From the NCBI RefSeq assembly GCF_009870125.1, contig NC_046683.1, positions 9,176,001-9,240,000 on the forward strand: a stretch of 64,000 nt of DNA. Reading direction: 5' to 3'. This DNA comes from Drosophila pseudoobscura (Eukaryota; Arthropoda; Insecta; Diptera; Drosophilidae). The notes under the pieces are model-generated. The model was given only the letters and a program-made list of their open reading frames with translations. It had not been told where the DNA came from and searched no databases. How positions within the stretch are numbered: position 1 is the stretch's first letter; the number at the start of each line of letters is the position of its first letter. Below are positions 14,901 through 27,900 of this stretch, one piece after another. Made by a program: the position numbers and the translations under genes.

Positions 14901-17900
14901 TTATTGATAAGTGACTCCTCTCAAAACATACATATCTAAAAATATATATATGTATCTCTCTATATATTGTCGTGTATTACCTATGTAACCTAATCAGACA
15001 TTAGCAGATGATTTCCCCATTTCGTTTTGGCATTACTTAGGTAAATATGTTACCATGTATATCCCACTTATATGTATATCATTTGATTGTAGTTAGGAAC
15101 TGATAGCTACATAAATAAAAAGTCCTCAAAATAACAAAACCCTAGAGCCAGAGCCACGAAACAAAAAGAGAGAGTTGTTTCGAGCTATTAAACGAGTAGA
15201 TTGTGTAGCAGTACGTAAATATTGTAAGAGTATTTTCTTATCAATGATTTCTATTGAGTTTTCTATGATTTTTCTTAGCTGCAGCTGTGGAAATTGTTAA
15301 GCAACAAATAAAACGAAAAAAAACAATGTTTTTTCAATGGAAAGCCAAGAAATGTTCGCTCAAGAGTCTTAAAGAAATATACAGTGATGCCCATCGCTGG
15401 TTCGTTTGCAGTAGTGATGCCCATCTCTGAATATTTCGCCAGATGGGCAGCACTCTTTTGTTGGCTTTCCCCGTGAAACGAGCTATACTTAAGATTTAGT
15501 TCCAATTCAAGTGCTAATAATTGAAGATTTGTGTTTTGTCTTTCTTTCTTTTGCTCTTCTTTGATTGTACCGTCTTTCAACACCACAACTATAACAACAT
15601 CAACATCTCAACATCAACAAAAACAAAAATATATACAGCATAACAGTTGCAATTGTAAACGAATAAGGAATTAAAATATAATCAAAGCTAAAAAAAACCA
15701 AAAACAAAAACAGCAGAGAACGAGAGAGATTCTTCGTAAACCAGGGCGATCGATCCCTTTCTCGCTTTTGCTCTCGCGCTCTCTATTTCCCTATCTCTCT
15801 CTCTGAAATCTGTTATCCATCTCTCTCTGTTTCGCTCTCTCTATCTCTCTCTCTCTCTGTCTCTCTCGAATGAAACACACACACAAGACACTCAACGCAC
15901 TCACCTAACGGTATTATAACGGATACGAATTCGATTTCGATTCGGCTTTCGGGTCTGCGGTTTTCGCGTTACGCGCACGGTTTTTGAAAGTGCTCTCTCC
16001 ATAGAGATTATATCAAATAAAACAAAAGAAAACGAATTGAAACGAAACGAAATGAAACAAAATGAAATGAAAGGCAAGGAAAATAACAGGAAAGAAATAA
16101 GAAAAAACCGTTAAGCAAAAAACACGAACATCCGTAAACCCACAAATAAACAACAACAACAGTAACAGTAACAAAGTACAACAGTTACAACAACAACAAC
16201 ATCAGACACACTTTGAGGTAAGGAAGTAAGTCTTTCTCTCTCTCTCTCTGTCTCTCTGTCTCTGCCATCCCTCCTAGTTCCCACCTGCCCGTACCGCCAT
16301 CACTTTCTGTGTCTCTCTCTGTCTATCTGTGCCTTTATCTCTGGTCTTGTAGTTGTGTTGGCAACCCCTGCCCTGTCCTGCCCCGTCCCGCCCCGCCCCG
16401 CCCCGCCCCGGCCACCGTACATACATATGCCCCTTAGTGTGAAACCCCTAGTTGAAAGCAAATTCCGTTATACCGTTGACTGTTCCGTTACGTACTCGTA
16501 GATTTGGTTTTCGTTTCACGTTCCACCATCTGTCTGTCTCTTTCTCGCTCTCGCTCTGCTTTCCGCTAATGTTTTCCTTGAGTTTTTCTAACATATTTTC
16601 CTACCTGGTTTCCCTTTCTGTTTCTGTTTCTGTTTTTGTTATAGTTTGTTTTTGTTTTTATCTTGTAGAAAATTTTAGTTGAATGATAAGTCCCGCCGCC
16701 CCTTCCCGCCCCTCCAACCACCCCCTACCACGTACACGCCGAAGAAAAAAAAATTTAAAGAAAAAAAAAACAAGAAACGAATGTTGTTTTGTGTGCGTGC
16801 ACTGCTGCAACCCACTGTACGGGTACGGAGCGACGATGTGCCGTGTTTAACCGCAGATAAATCTGACAACGGGTGAACCGTTAAGCGGGTAAAACGGTTC
16901 AAGCGGGTTCTAGTCAAGGCTAACACGAGCCTCTGTGCCTGTGTGCCTGTGGGTGTTAATGCCTTTGTGTGTGTGCGAGTGAGTGAGTGGTGGGTGGTGG
17001 CGCTACACTGAGCTCAACAAGTTTACCCCTCCAACCTCCTCCTCCTCCTCCTTCACCTCCACCCTCCATACAGCTGCTGCTGCTGCATGCTAACCTTGCT
17101 CATTGTGTGTGCGCACACTCTTGCAACCCACTGTGCATGCACTCAAATGTCGTATGCCGTATGCCGTATGTTGTCCATATGTTTGTGCGTGTGTGTGTGT
17201 GCGTGTGTGTGTGTGTGTGAGAGAATGTACATACTTACACGCGTTTGAAGCGGTTGAAGCGGTTAAACGGTATGCTAACGGGTAAACGGTTTGGTTCTCC
17301 CAAAGCTTAATAATCGCCAGACGCAAGTCGCTGAAAAAAAAAAGAAAAAAAAAACCAAGAAGAAAAAAAAAAAAACACAAGAAAGACAAGACGCGACGCG
17401 ACGAGAGGCAAGGCGACGCAGCGACGACTAATTGGGATAGTCCCCGTCCCGGCCCGGCCCGACCCGGCCGTGCGCCGTTTTTGTTCGGGTCAGTGTCGTT
17501 TGGGTCTTTGCCAGCGTCGTCTGGCCTGCCTGGCCTGGGGAGAACTGAGAACGGAACACGGAGAACCATGTCGCCGCCGCGCAAGCTGAGCCGCTACCTG
17601 ATGGCCGTACGCGGACGTGGCCAGAACCAGGAGACGGAGTGTAAGTAGAGATGCGATATGATGTGATGTGGAATATGCCACAGAACACACCAACTTCGTG
17701 CCAGGCGATTGATGTGCGTTGCGTGGCGTGGCGTGGTGTGGTGTGGCGTGGCTGCTTGTGTGGTATTTGCTGCTTGTTGTGTTTGTTGCTTGCGTGCGTG
17801 CGTGGGGGCAGTGGCAGTGGCAGTGGCAGGGGCAGGGCCAGTGTGGTACCAGTGTACCAGTGTCAGTGCAGCACGGACATGGGCATGCTCTCGATGTTGT

Positions 17901-20900
17901 GGTGTTTGGCCTTGATATCTACCATATGTACATATTATATCCACGAAAATTCAGATGCTGTGATACTTTTGTGTGTGTAAACGCGAATGCAAATGCATAT
18001 GTAAATTTAAATTTAAATGTAAATGTAAATAGTGAATAGTGATTAGCCAGCATGCTGCTCGTTTCCCCCATTTTTAGTAACATTTTTTGGAGTAATTTTC
18101 TCTGCATGCCCTCGAAAAACGCTACGCTAAAAACATAAAATAACAGTAACAAATACCGTAACAAAAAACAATAACAAAAAACTGTAAAGCCAAATATTGA
18201 AATCAGCTTCAACATTCGACTCTCTCTCTCTCTCTCTGTCTCTCCCACTCTCTCTCTCTCTTGCGCTCTCTCTCTCTCTTTCTCTCTTTCTCCCTCTCTC
18301 TCTCTCTATCTTTCTATATATATCCGACAGACAGCAAAACTGCACAAAGCGACGAGGAGAAGCAGCGCGATCGACAGCGCAACGAGCGCGAGGCCAAAAA
18401 GGAAGAGCAGGACGCCATCAACTACAAGGTGAGTGGAGTGGAGTGGTGTGTGTGTGGGCGCCGCGCTCTCTCTCGCTCTGAGTCGCTCAGTCTGTCTCAG
18501 TGTGTGCGTGTGCTAGTGTGTGTGTCGTTGTCGATGGTGCGTCTCTGTCTAACAAACGCGTAATTATCGAAGCGAAAAGAAAAACCAATTAACCAAAAGC
18601 GAAAGCGAAAGCTGAAAACAAAACAAGAAAACAAGCAAAAAGCATAACCGATAACCGATAGCTGATTAACGATTAATGATTAATGATAACCACCTGATAT
18701 ACAATAATCGATAACCCGATAACCCGATAACATGGCGGCTTAATACACAAACAACAATTTATAGTAAGAATGCACTTTGCAACAATTGCATGCAAACAGC
18801 GCGACAAGGACCAACGGGAGGCACGCTTGCTGGACTTTGAGATACGGCGTCAGCAGAAGCGCGAGGAGCAGAACCAGCAGCGCCAGCAGCAGCAGCAGCA
18901 GCACCAACACCAGCAGCAGCACCAACACCACCAGCAGCAGAAGGAGCAGCAGCAGAAGGAGCTCAAAGAGCAGTCGTCATCGTCGTCGTCGCACCACCAT
19001 CCGCCCAGCGAAAAGAGTCCACCAACAGCCTCCACATCCCAGCAGCAGCAGCGCCAGAAATTGCAACTGAATCAGCAACAGTCGACGCAGCAGCAGCAGC
19101 AGCAAGCCACCGCCAGTGGGAGTGGGAGCAGCAACACCCCCGTGACGCCAAAGCTACAGACTCCGCCACCGGATCGCTGTATACCGCCGGCATTCCGTAG
19201 CCGATCCATCGAGCGAGAGATTCACTACGAGCGCAAGCGTTACTCCACTCCGGAATCGGCAGAGATCAAGGTTTTTGCATAGATTTACTCCCATCCCTCC
19301 ACAACCGCCTCTCACTCACTCTCTCTCTCTCTCTCCATCCCTCTTTCATACTTTGTTATGTACTTCTTGTGCTCTCTACCATTCTGCACCATTCCTACTC
19401 ATTGTTCTACCGCATTGCTGATCCTTTGGTTTCCTTCAATAGGAGCTTGACAGCACAGCATCATCATCGTCCATACAGCAGAGCTTTGCAGCAGGCGTCA
19501 GCGGGGGCGCAGGAGCAGCAGGCAGAAGAGCGTCTGCGTCAACGTCAACGGTAGCCGCAGCGGTAACGGGTCAAACGACGACATTGGCGGGGCCGCCGGC
19601 AACAGCTGCAGCTGCGACAGCTGCCATCATTCCCATCTTGCCGCTCGGCGTTGCCACGCTGCGCGATGATTCCACCGAGTCCGAGCAGTCCGTGACGTGC
19701 GCACAGAACCAGCTGGATGCCTACCATCGCATCATGTGAGTAATCATCGTATATGCCTAAACACAAATTAATCTGTCATAGACGATTATACTTAAGTACT
19801 TCTCAATGTACTCGTTACTCAATTTGTTATTCAATCGTTTGGCAGGCCATCACGTGCTCTGCTCAGACACAATTGTATCCCCTCAAATGACATTTTTCGG
19901 AACGCCCCATTGCATTCATGATATTATTTTTAATGATATCTGGGTAACAATTAAAGTAATTTATATAATAAATCGTCTTATATATTGAAAAGTTGCGTTA
20001 GAGACTCATGCAGTATCCATTGCTGTGACGAGTGACGAGTAACGAGTGAAAAGAGAAGTAGAAACGAGACAGATCCGCGAGCGATGACTAATTATTGCTA
20101 TCGTAAACGGATCAAAGAGGTGTTAAAGTATGATTCTATAATAATTGATTAAAGGCTCACAAATTTATGATTAATTTTCTTAACGCTTTCGGATGGTTTG
20201 CTATACCTTTACGAGGCTATATCGCTTACGATGGGTATTCTTCAACTGGGTATTCATATTTTTTTTTAGATATTTCTGTGTTATACATTATGTATACATT
20301 ATTCTGCTTCTTGAGCCCTCAGGAACATGTGCAAATACTCGTATTTGAATACATCGTTTACTTCTAGCTTTTTTGGGGGCTGTAGGCGAATGATTTGCAT
20401 ACTTGATGTATGTACATACTGTGTGTGCATATTTTAGTTAAAGGCAAATATCTAGTGCGCACACACACAGTGGGTCAATAGACTGTTTTTACCATAGAGA
20501 ACGTTCAGCAAGGTACATAAGTATGAACACTCGTATGATAGTTATTTGATTATACTTTTGATGGCCCTTCAACGTGATCTACTATCCGTTGCATTTAGAA
20601 CGACATAAGGCTTTTCTTCAAACACAACAGAAAATAGTTTGCACAGTGCAAAGACTTTCCGGCCGCACTATTTGCACTATTCTACCCATTTGACCCGCAC
20701 CCGAGCAACCCCGCACCCCATTTGCCTTTGACTCGAATAATTCAAAATGCTGTCGTTAGCATTCAGCCAACCTTCCGCCTAAGGTCAGCAGGCGTACATT
20801 TTTCCACTTGCCCACACTTTTCGCTGCGCTGCTCTCTCGCTCTCTCTCTCTCATGCTCTCACTCTCAGAAAGCTGTGCAATGCACCATGCGACGACTGAA

Positions 20901-23900
20901 AGCATGAGAGTGAGCAAGCTTTCAGTGTGGCAGTTTTTTTCGTTGCACTTTTCATTGCATGGCCACACCAAATGCAAAAAATGCATAGCAGAGACACGAA
21001 CCATGCACCACACACACACACACACACACGCAATGAGTGCAATTCTATACTCAACGTCACGTATACGCAGTGTGGTACGCAAAAGGGTTTCTAATTAAGC
21101 AGAGCATGTACTTTATGTATGTATAAAGTGTGTGTGTCATTATCTGTGTCAGTCTGGGGTAAACCGCTTGTAGTTTATTCATATATGTATCTATAAAATC
21201 AAGCATACGCAATGTGGAATGTAAATGTAAGTAATGTGTCTGTAATTCTTCAAAGAAAGTTCATTTTATTGCTAAAATCCATATAGAAATAGTTGATGTT
21301 TCTATGATATCAAGTATGCGCAGAATTTTACTGCCAAATATTTGTTTTTGCAAGGAAAACAGTTTGTTGAAGCTGAAACTTTAGGTTTCCTTCAATTCAA
21401 CTACTGTTGGGAGCTTTTTTGAATGGAAAACTTTTCAATGTTACTAAAATGTTACTTATTCAATTTAGTTTTAATTTGCAGACGCTCCTTATTACGTTTT
21501 ACTCGTACGTTTATTATTATTATTTTGTATTTATTATTTATAATGCATATTTGTGTATTATTATTTTTATTTTATTTTTATTTTATTTTATTTTATTTTA
21601 TTTGTATAACGAATTTTTTTACATTTCTTTAGATATGATTATATTTTCCAAATTGCACACGTTTATTATTATTAGTTATTATTGTAACGATAATTTAATT
21701 AAATATGTGCTTGAATAACTCCACTTTTAAGAGCCTGTTAGTGGAGTCATAATCTCTGGCCCATGCCGTATTAAGCGTAAAGTTCTTCATTTTTGCAACT
21801 TTGTAACAAGAGGCGAAAAACGAGACTATAAATTTACGAACAAATTCCGATAAAAGCCTCCTTGGCATTTACTTAATTGACAAATAAATCCGAGAACTCT
21901 GTCAAGGGTGGAGGCATCATCCGCATCAGCTAGTAGCCCAGTGCTCTAATTTCTTTTGAATAATTAAGGATACTGGATGTGCACCGGTTAGGGAATTCAT
22001 CGATTGACATCGAAAGGAAACGGCACAACGGAAGGGAGAGCCGGAGAGCTTCTCTCGATGGGCGTGGGAGGGGCTGGCTTTGAGAAATCCGAACATTTGA
22101 TTTGAATAGCAGCCAGCAGGCAGCAGACAGCAGATAGCAGACAGCATTTGTATATTATCAGTCTGGCCTCAAATTAAAATAGTTAATTTTTCATTGGGGC
22201 CAAGCTTTTAAACGTTCCCCCCCCCCGCCTTTCGGCCTTTCTGCCTTTCTGCCTGCCGCGAGTACATGTCTAGATGTTGCAGTTGCAATAGTTTTGCTTT
22301 GTTTGATTCTGGCCTGCAGTTCCGGTATCGCTCTCGTTGGCATCGGATCGGAGTTGTGTCTCTCCCTATCCCTCTACCTCCCTCCATCTCCATCTCTCTT
22401 TGGTCTATATTCATATAGCGTAATAATTCGCGAAAAAACTCGTGAATAGCAACACTCAACAGTCAACACTCCAGGCTCAAGCAGCTGAGCGCTCATCAAT
22501 TAGTCAGTCAGACAGAGTAAGTGACTTATAATTGCCTGGGGAGCACTCGTACCCGTACTCGTACCCGTACCCGTACCCGTACCAGTACCCGTACTTGTAG
22601 TTGTATTTTGGCAAAATTTGCCTCCGCTAAGTGTTCTTTAATGTAATGTACACACTCGTTTATGCACACAGCACTACGAGTATTTCTACGGGAGTGCGAG
22701 TACTCCAAAGAGAGGGCAAGAGAGTGTGTTTAATGGCCTTTTGCAAATGACTTGTTCACATTTCATTCATTATTTATGTGACGGTCATGACTGTCGGCCA
22801 GACAGGTGCTGCAGTGTGGCTGGTGGCACTTTTGTTCCCAGTTGCCAGGGCAATGCACAGGCCAAGGCAGTGACGTGGTCTAGATGCGTGGGTACAATGC
22901 AATTACAATGCAATAGTAGCTGCCAAAACGGAAACGAAAACTTTCTCCATTTCTCCGTTTCTCCAATTCCTTCATAAATCAGTAAAATGTTCAAATCTTA
23001 AGTATTTTATATTGATTTATAGCTTTATTCGATTTTCAAACACATTTAAGCACTCAAATATGCGATCCTGACCCAGAAAAAATATCAAAAGAATGCTACA
23101 AATTAGCTCCTTAATACCAGAAAAATACTGCATACCTGGTATTGATATATATCGACTCTATCGACACGAATCAAAAATCCTGTGAAACGACGCACTATTC
23201 TCTGTTCGATTTAGCAATTTTTGATTTCAAATTCCAAATATGAGAAAGGGAGGCCTACAACCTTATTTCTCACGGAATATACACTTCTTGGGTTAATGAA
23301 AAATTAATGGTTAATGGTAAATAAAAAATATACCTACTGTTAGTCAAGATTGGGGTTTTGTTGGGCGTTGAAAACTCTGGAGGATCTGAAGGAAAACATG
23401 GTATTAAAACATGGTTTTTTAAATCAATGTGAATCAAATTATAATGTTTATTGGTTAAAATGGTTGAGTTTCGATCATTTTTGGACAAAAACATCGGTAC
23501 AGAATTGTTGGGAAATGTTTTTTTTAGCTGACTTTGAGGTTTTTTAATCTCGGTGTAACTTTCCATGGAAACCTATTATTAAATATTGCATGCAATCCAT
23601 TTAGATTCTGGACTAAATATGGATTCCCATGGTTTATGCATGGATCAAGCATTTCTAAGCACAAAAAAGTATTGCCTACTTATTTGGGCGAAAACCGCAA
23701 GCCCGACTTTAAAGAGAGAGAGCATTTAAAGCTAAATGTTGGCTCCGACTTTGAAGATCAAACCCTGAAAAGATAACCCTATTAATGCTACAACATTTAT
23801 ATGCGTATGTGTAAGGACATCGGAGTGTTGGGAGTACTCAAATGACTGGCTGACTGACCGACTGAGTGACGGTGGGACTTGGGACCCAAAGCCGAAGAGA

Positions 23901-24885
23901 CAATCTCATAAAAAACACGCATTCCCATCTATCTACACACACACACACACACACACACGCGGAAGCCCGCACACATGAATTGTCATTGCAGCACACTTGA
24001 ACGTACACCCACACACACATAAGACTCGAGCACATGGAGAGTAGAGCAGCAGCAGCAGCATGCCGGGCGGGCCAACAGCTAGCCAATTTGCTGCCCGTCA
24101 TTGAAGAGGGTGCAGGGAGTAGACAGAATAGGGACGAAAGTGTAGTGGGAAATGGCAAGAGAAGAGAAGAGGAAAGATAGCGAAGAGTAGGAGATGGAGG
24201 CGAAGGCGGAGACGGAAAAGTGGAAGCAATTGAGCGAGGGAGGGTAGGCGGCATATTGATGGTGGGCTTTTTAAATTGGGACACGTGCGTCGGCTGCAGC
24301 TCCCCTCCGAAATTCACCACAAAAACAGATAGCCAGCCGAAAAAAAAGCTCCGCATTCTCCGCTCCGTTCTCAAAATTGCGCGCGCCCAAAACATGCTGC
24401 TCTCTTGAACGCACTCTCTCTCTCTTTCTCTCTCGCTTGGGAATTCTCGCTCTGAAACTTTGAAAGGTTCAATGACGAAGCAGAAAATACCCTAGACAAG
24501 AATTGAAGAACCTATAGATGGTATATGATATTTTAAGAAGATTTAAGAGAGGCGATGCAAGCCATATGGAAATTGATACGATAGTTTTCAGAATATTGAA
24601 TATCTTCAGTATGAAGCCATGGAGGTCTCAGAGTAATATAGTTTTCAATAACAATCAGTTATATTGTATATATCGATATCAACGTGAAACGTTGATGGAG
24701 AGGCACACCCTTTGTACCCCCGGATGGATCCTACCTTGCTGGCTATCAAAGGGTATTTGCCGCCGCCTCGAGCTTCTGAAAGTTTTCCCCCCGCCTTGTC
24801 ATGTTTTATTTTCGTTTTGTTGTTTCTCTTCTGTTTCCTTCCATTTGGCGAAATAACACGTGCACTTGTCTCCCTTTCTTTGCTC

Positions 24886-24917
<32 letters not shown>

Positions 24918-27900
24918 CCATTCGTTACCGTTACGGTAGCCCCAAATGCTTCTGCCTGCTGCCTGCCGTCTACCGAAGGTTCTGCCTGTGCTACTGCCAC
25001 TGCTTTCGCCTTTTGGCCATCGTCGTGGTAGTCGTTGCCGTTGTCGTTGTCGTCGCATTCGCAATTTTCGTTTTAGCCAGCTTGCCGATTTCGGTTTTCG
25101 GATTTCGGCTGCGGGGCCCGAAAAATATTCGTGTGTGGCGCTTTCCTTTCCTTTCCGTCTTCATTGCGGTGTTACGTGTTTCGCGTGCCAGACCGACGCG
25201 TCGCGCGCGCTCCGAGGCGGCGACTATTGAACGAAATTATTTAATAATAATTTATAAATAATTGTAAAATACGAAACGCCAGGGGCTCTACATATAGTAG
25301 CCATAGTAGCCAACAAAAGTGCCAACCGATCAACATACAATATATACATAAAATACATATACTTTTCGAATCGAAATTCGCAAAATTTCTTTTGACTTTT
25401 TTTTTATTCTTGTTGTCTGTTTAGTGCCAAAAAAGATTTCAATCTGTGGGATCTTTGCTTTCAAAATGTGTAAAATACGAAAAAAATATATATCTATGAT
25501 TATAACCGATTGCTGCTGAGTGGCCAAGGATGTGCCAGAGTCCAAGGATGGACGGCATCCTATGGTTGCTCTGGCTGCACAATCGTAAACACGGTTTCAC
25601 AGTGGGTCTGGTCTTGATCTTGATCTTAAATATATATCTATATAACTACGAAATTGCAAGCAAACCTCTTGTTTATTTATTTTTAGCGACTTTCGTAGAC
25701 ACAAATCGAATAATATATGTGAAATATTAGGAAACCATCTGAATAATGTGTCCAAATCGAAAGTTTTTTGAATTTTAAACTTGAAGATATATATACATCT
25801 ATTTTCGATATCGACCTGCAGTAATTTGTGATACGGGAATACCAAATATTTTTTAATATTATCAATCAATCTAGATTCCAAATAGCGAATTTCAAGGGGA
25901 ATTCGTGAGACGGAAAATTCGTATAGAAAACTTTATTGTATGGGAGGTTCGTAACATTGTGTAGCGCTTGGGCATCCTCTATGAGGAATCGTCATTGAAT
26001 TTTGATTAAAAATCTGCTGGAAATGTCTGCCTTTTGGCAGAAGCCAATGCACTTTGTGGCTGAAGAGCGTTTGCCCCACAAATCCCCCCAAAGAATAATA
26101 CAGAACACTCGAAATTTGTTTAGAGGAGTCTCCCACTGTGTTTGCATATAAGTATTGTACACATACCCATCTCCAGCAATGAAACTAAATATGGGTTAGT
26201 CTTTATCTCAATGGGAGAGAGCAAAGAGCACTGCTGGGGATACAAAAAACACAAAAGCGGGACACAACATCTGTGCCACAGTGGCAGCCAGCAGTGTTCC
26301 CCTGCGGATTTGCGTTCCAATTTCTGGTGTGGCTGTATTCCTTTGGGCCAAAACAAACACAAAAAAAACCCAGAACAGAACACAACCCAAAAAAAAAAAA
26401 AAAAGGAAGGAAAGAAAATGGTTCAATAACTCCGCGTGCTGAACTTTAATGTCGTGTGAATTGCATTAGAGCCAGACAGAAACCGAGCCAGAAGCCGAAA
26501 CAGAAACAGAACCAGAAACAGGAACAACAGCCACACAAGAGAAATTGTGTTTAGTAAGTAATTACCCAGTCACGCCACTTGCCTTTGCGCTGCATACCCT
26601 CTGTGCACTGAGAGGCAGAGAGAGAGAGAGACAGAGGGTATGCTCGAACTGCTTAATGTTTGCTCTATAATAATAGTAGCCCAAAAGCTATTGCAACTGA
26701 TCTTTTGGATCCCCTTTTACTGTATATTTTGTGGCAGAATTACCCATTAGTTCCGGCCCTGGAAGTGGTTGTTCAGATCAGAGACTGCCTTTTGTACAGG
26801 GTATTTATGGACTCGCTATTTTCATTCGCTGTTGCTTGGCTGTAAGTTTGATTGTGGTGTTGTTCCGTGCTTGAATTGTTGTGCCCTGATATCGATAAAC
26901 CCCTACACACACACACAGGTGCACACTCGCATTGCCTTGCCCCTGGTACAATATGTCTGCACTAACCTTGTTGATTCACTTCCGTCGTCGCCGCCGCTGA
27001 TGGGAATATAATGCAACCAAAAGATTTGGCTATTATGTAGGCAGGAAAGGGCCGGGTGGAGTTCGTGTGAGAAACGTAATTTCAATATGACATGCCACGT
27101 GTCACTTGATCTGGCTGCCGATAGGCTGTGGTGGCAGGGCAATCGTTGTGGTAGTTGCATAAGGATCGTAATAACACAATTAGCAGCGGCTTTTGTTCGC
27201 TTTGAACCCTAATTCTGGGGATAGAAGAGTTTCGAAAAGGCTCTAGACCTCTCCTTTAAGACCAATCATCGTTCTACTTGAGAATTGTTGTTGCAAATCA
27301 GTTTTTGGAGGACCTTTCGCACACAGACAGCCTCGGAAACCTATCTGCAAACATGCAACGAGTGGCGCACACATCCCGTATCCTGTTTCCGGCATCCTGT
27401 TTTGCCTTCATCATTTCATACTTTAGTCAATATCCTGGCTCTGCTTTTGGGTTTTATTCAGCTTTAAAATGGTAAGGACAAATGTGAGAGAGGGGTCTCC
27501 GTTACTCTCATCTGTTATCCGTTCTGCCCTCATTCTTCATCCGTTTTATCCCCAAAGACTAAATCTCTTCCCGCTCATCTTTTGTCCCCATTCTTTATCC
27601 CTTTTGTCACTCCGCCTTCAATTTATCCCTTCTCGTCTATTATTTATTCCTTTTCCGCTTACACTTTATCCCCCTTTGCTCATTCTTTATCTCTTTTCCC
27701 GTATTCCTCAACTCTTTCCTAATCCTTGTTCTTTTGTTGTTCATATTTTATCCATTGATCCTTATTCATCAGCTATCTATTATCCGTTTTGCATCATTCT
27801 TCATTCTTTATCCTCCACGCCATCATTCTCCGTCACTTACCCTCCATTTTGTATCCCTTTTGCCTCATTCTTCATCCGCTATGCCTCAGTTTGCTTTGCT

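Noticed and set aside
16375..16415. CCCCGCCCC run as a possible Sp1-type promoter
   Set aside because: Simple drifted pentamer repeat; no start site features next to it.
23838..24395. 185-codon minus-strand frame
   Set aside because: Includes CA-repeat-derived Cys/Val runs and Ser/Pro-rich low complexity; no family signal.
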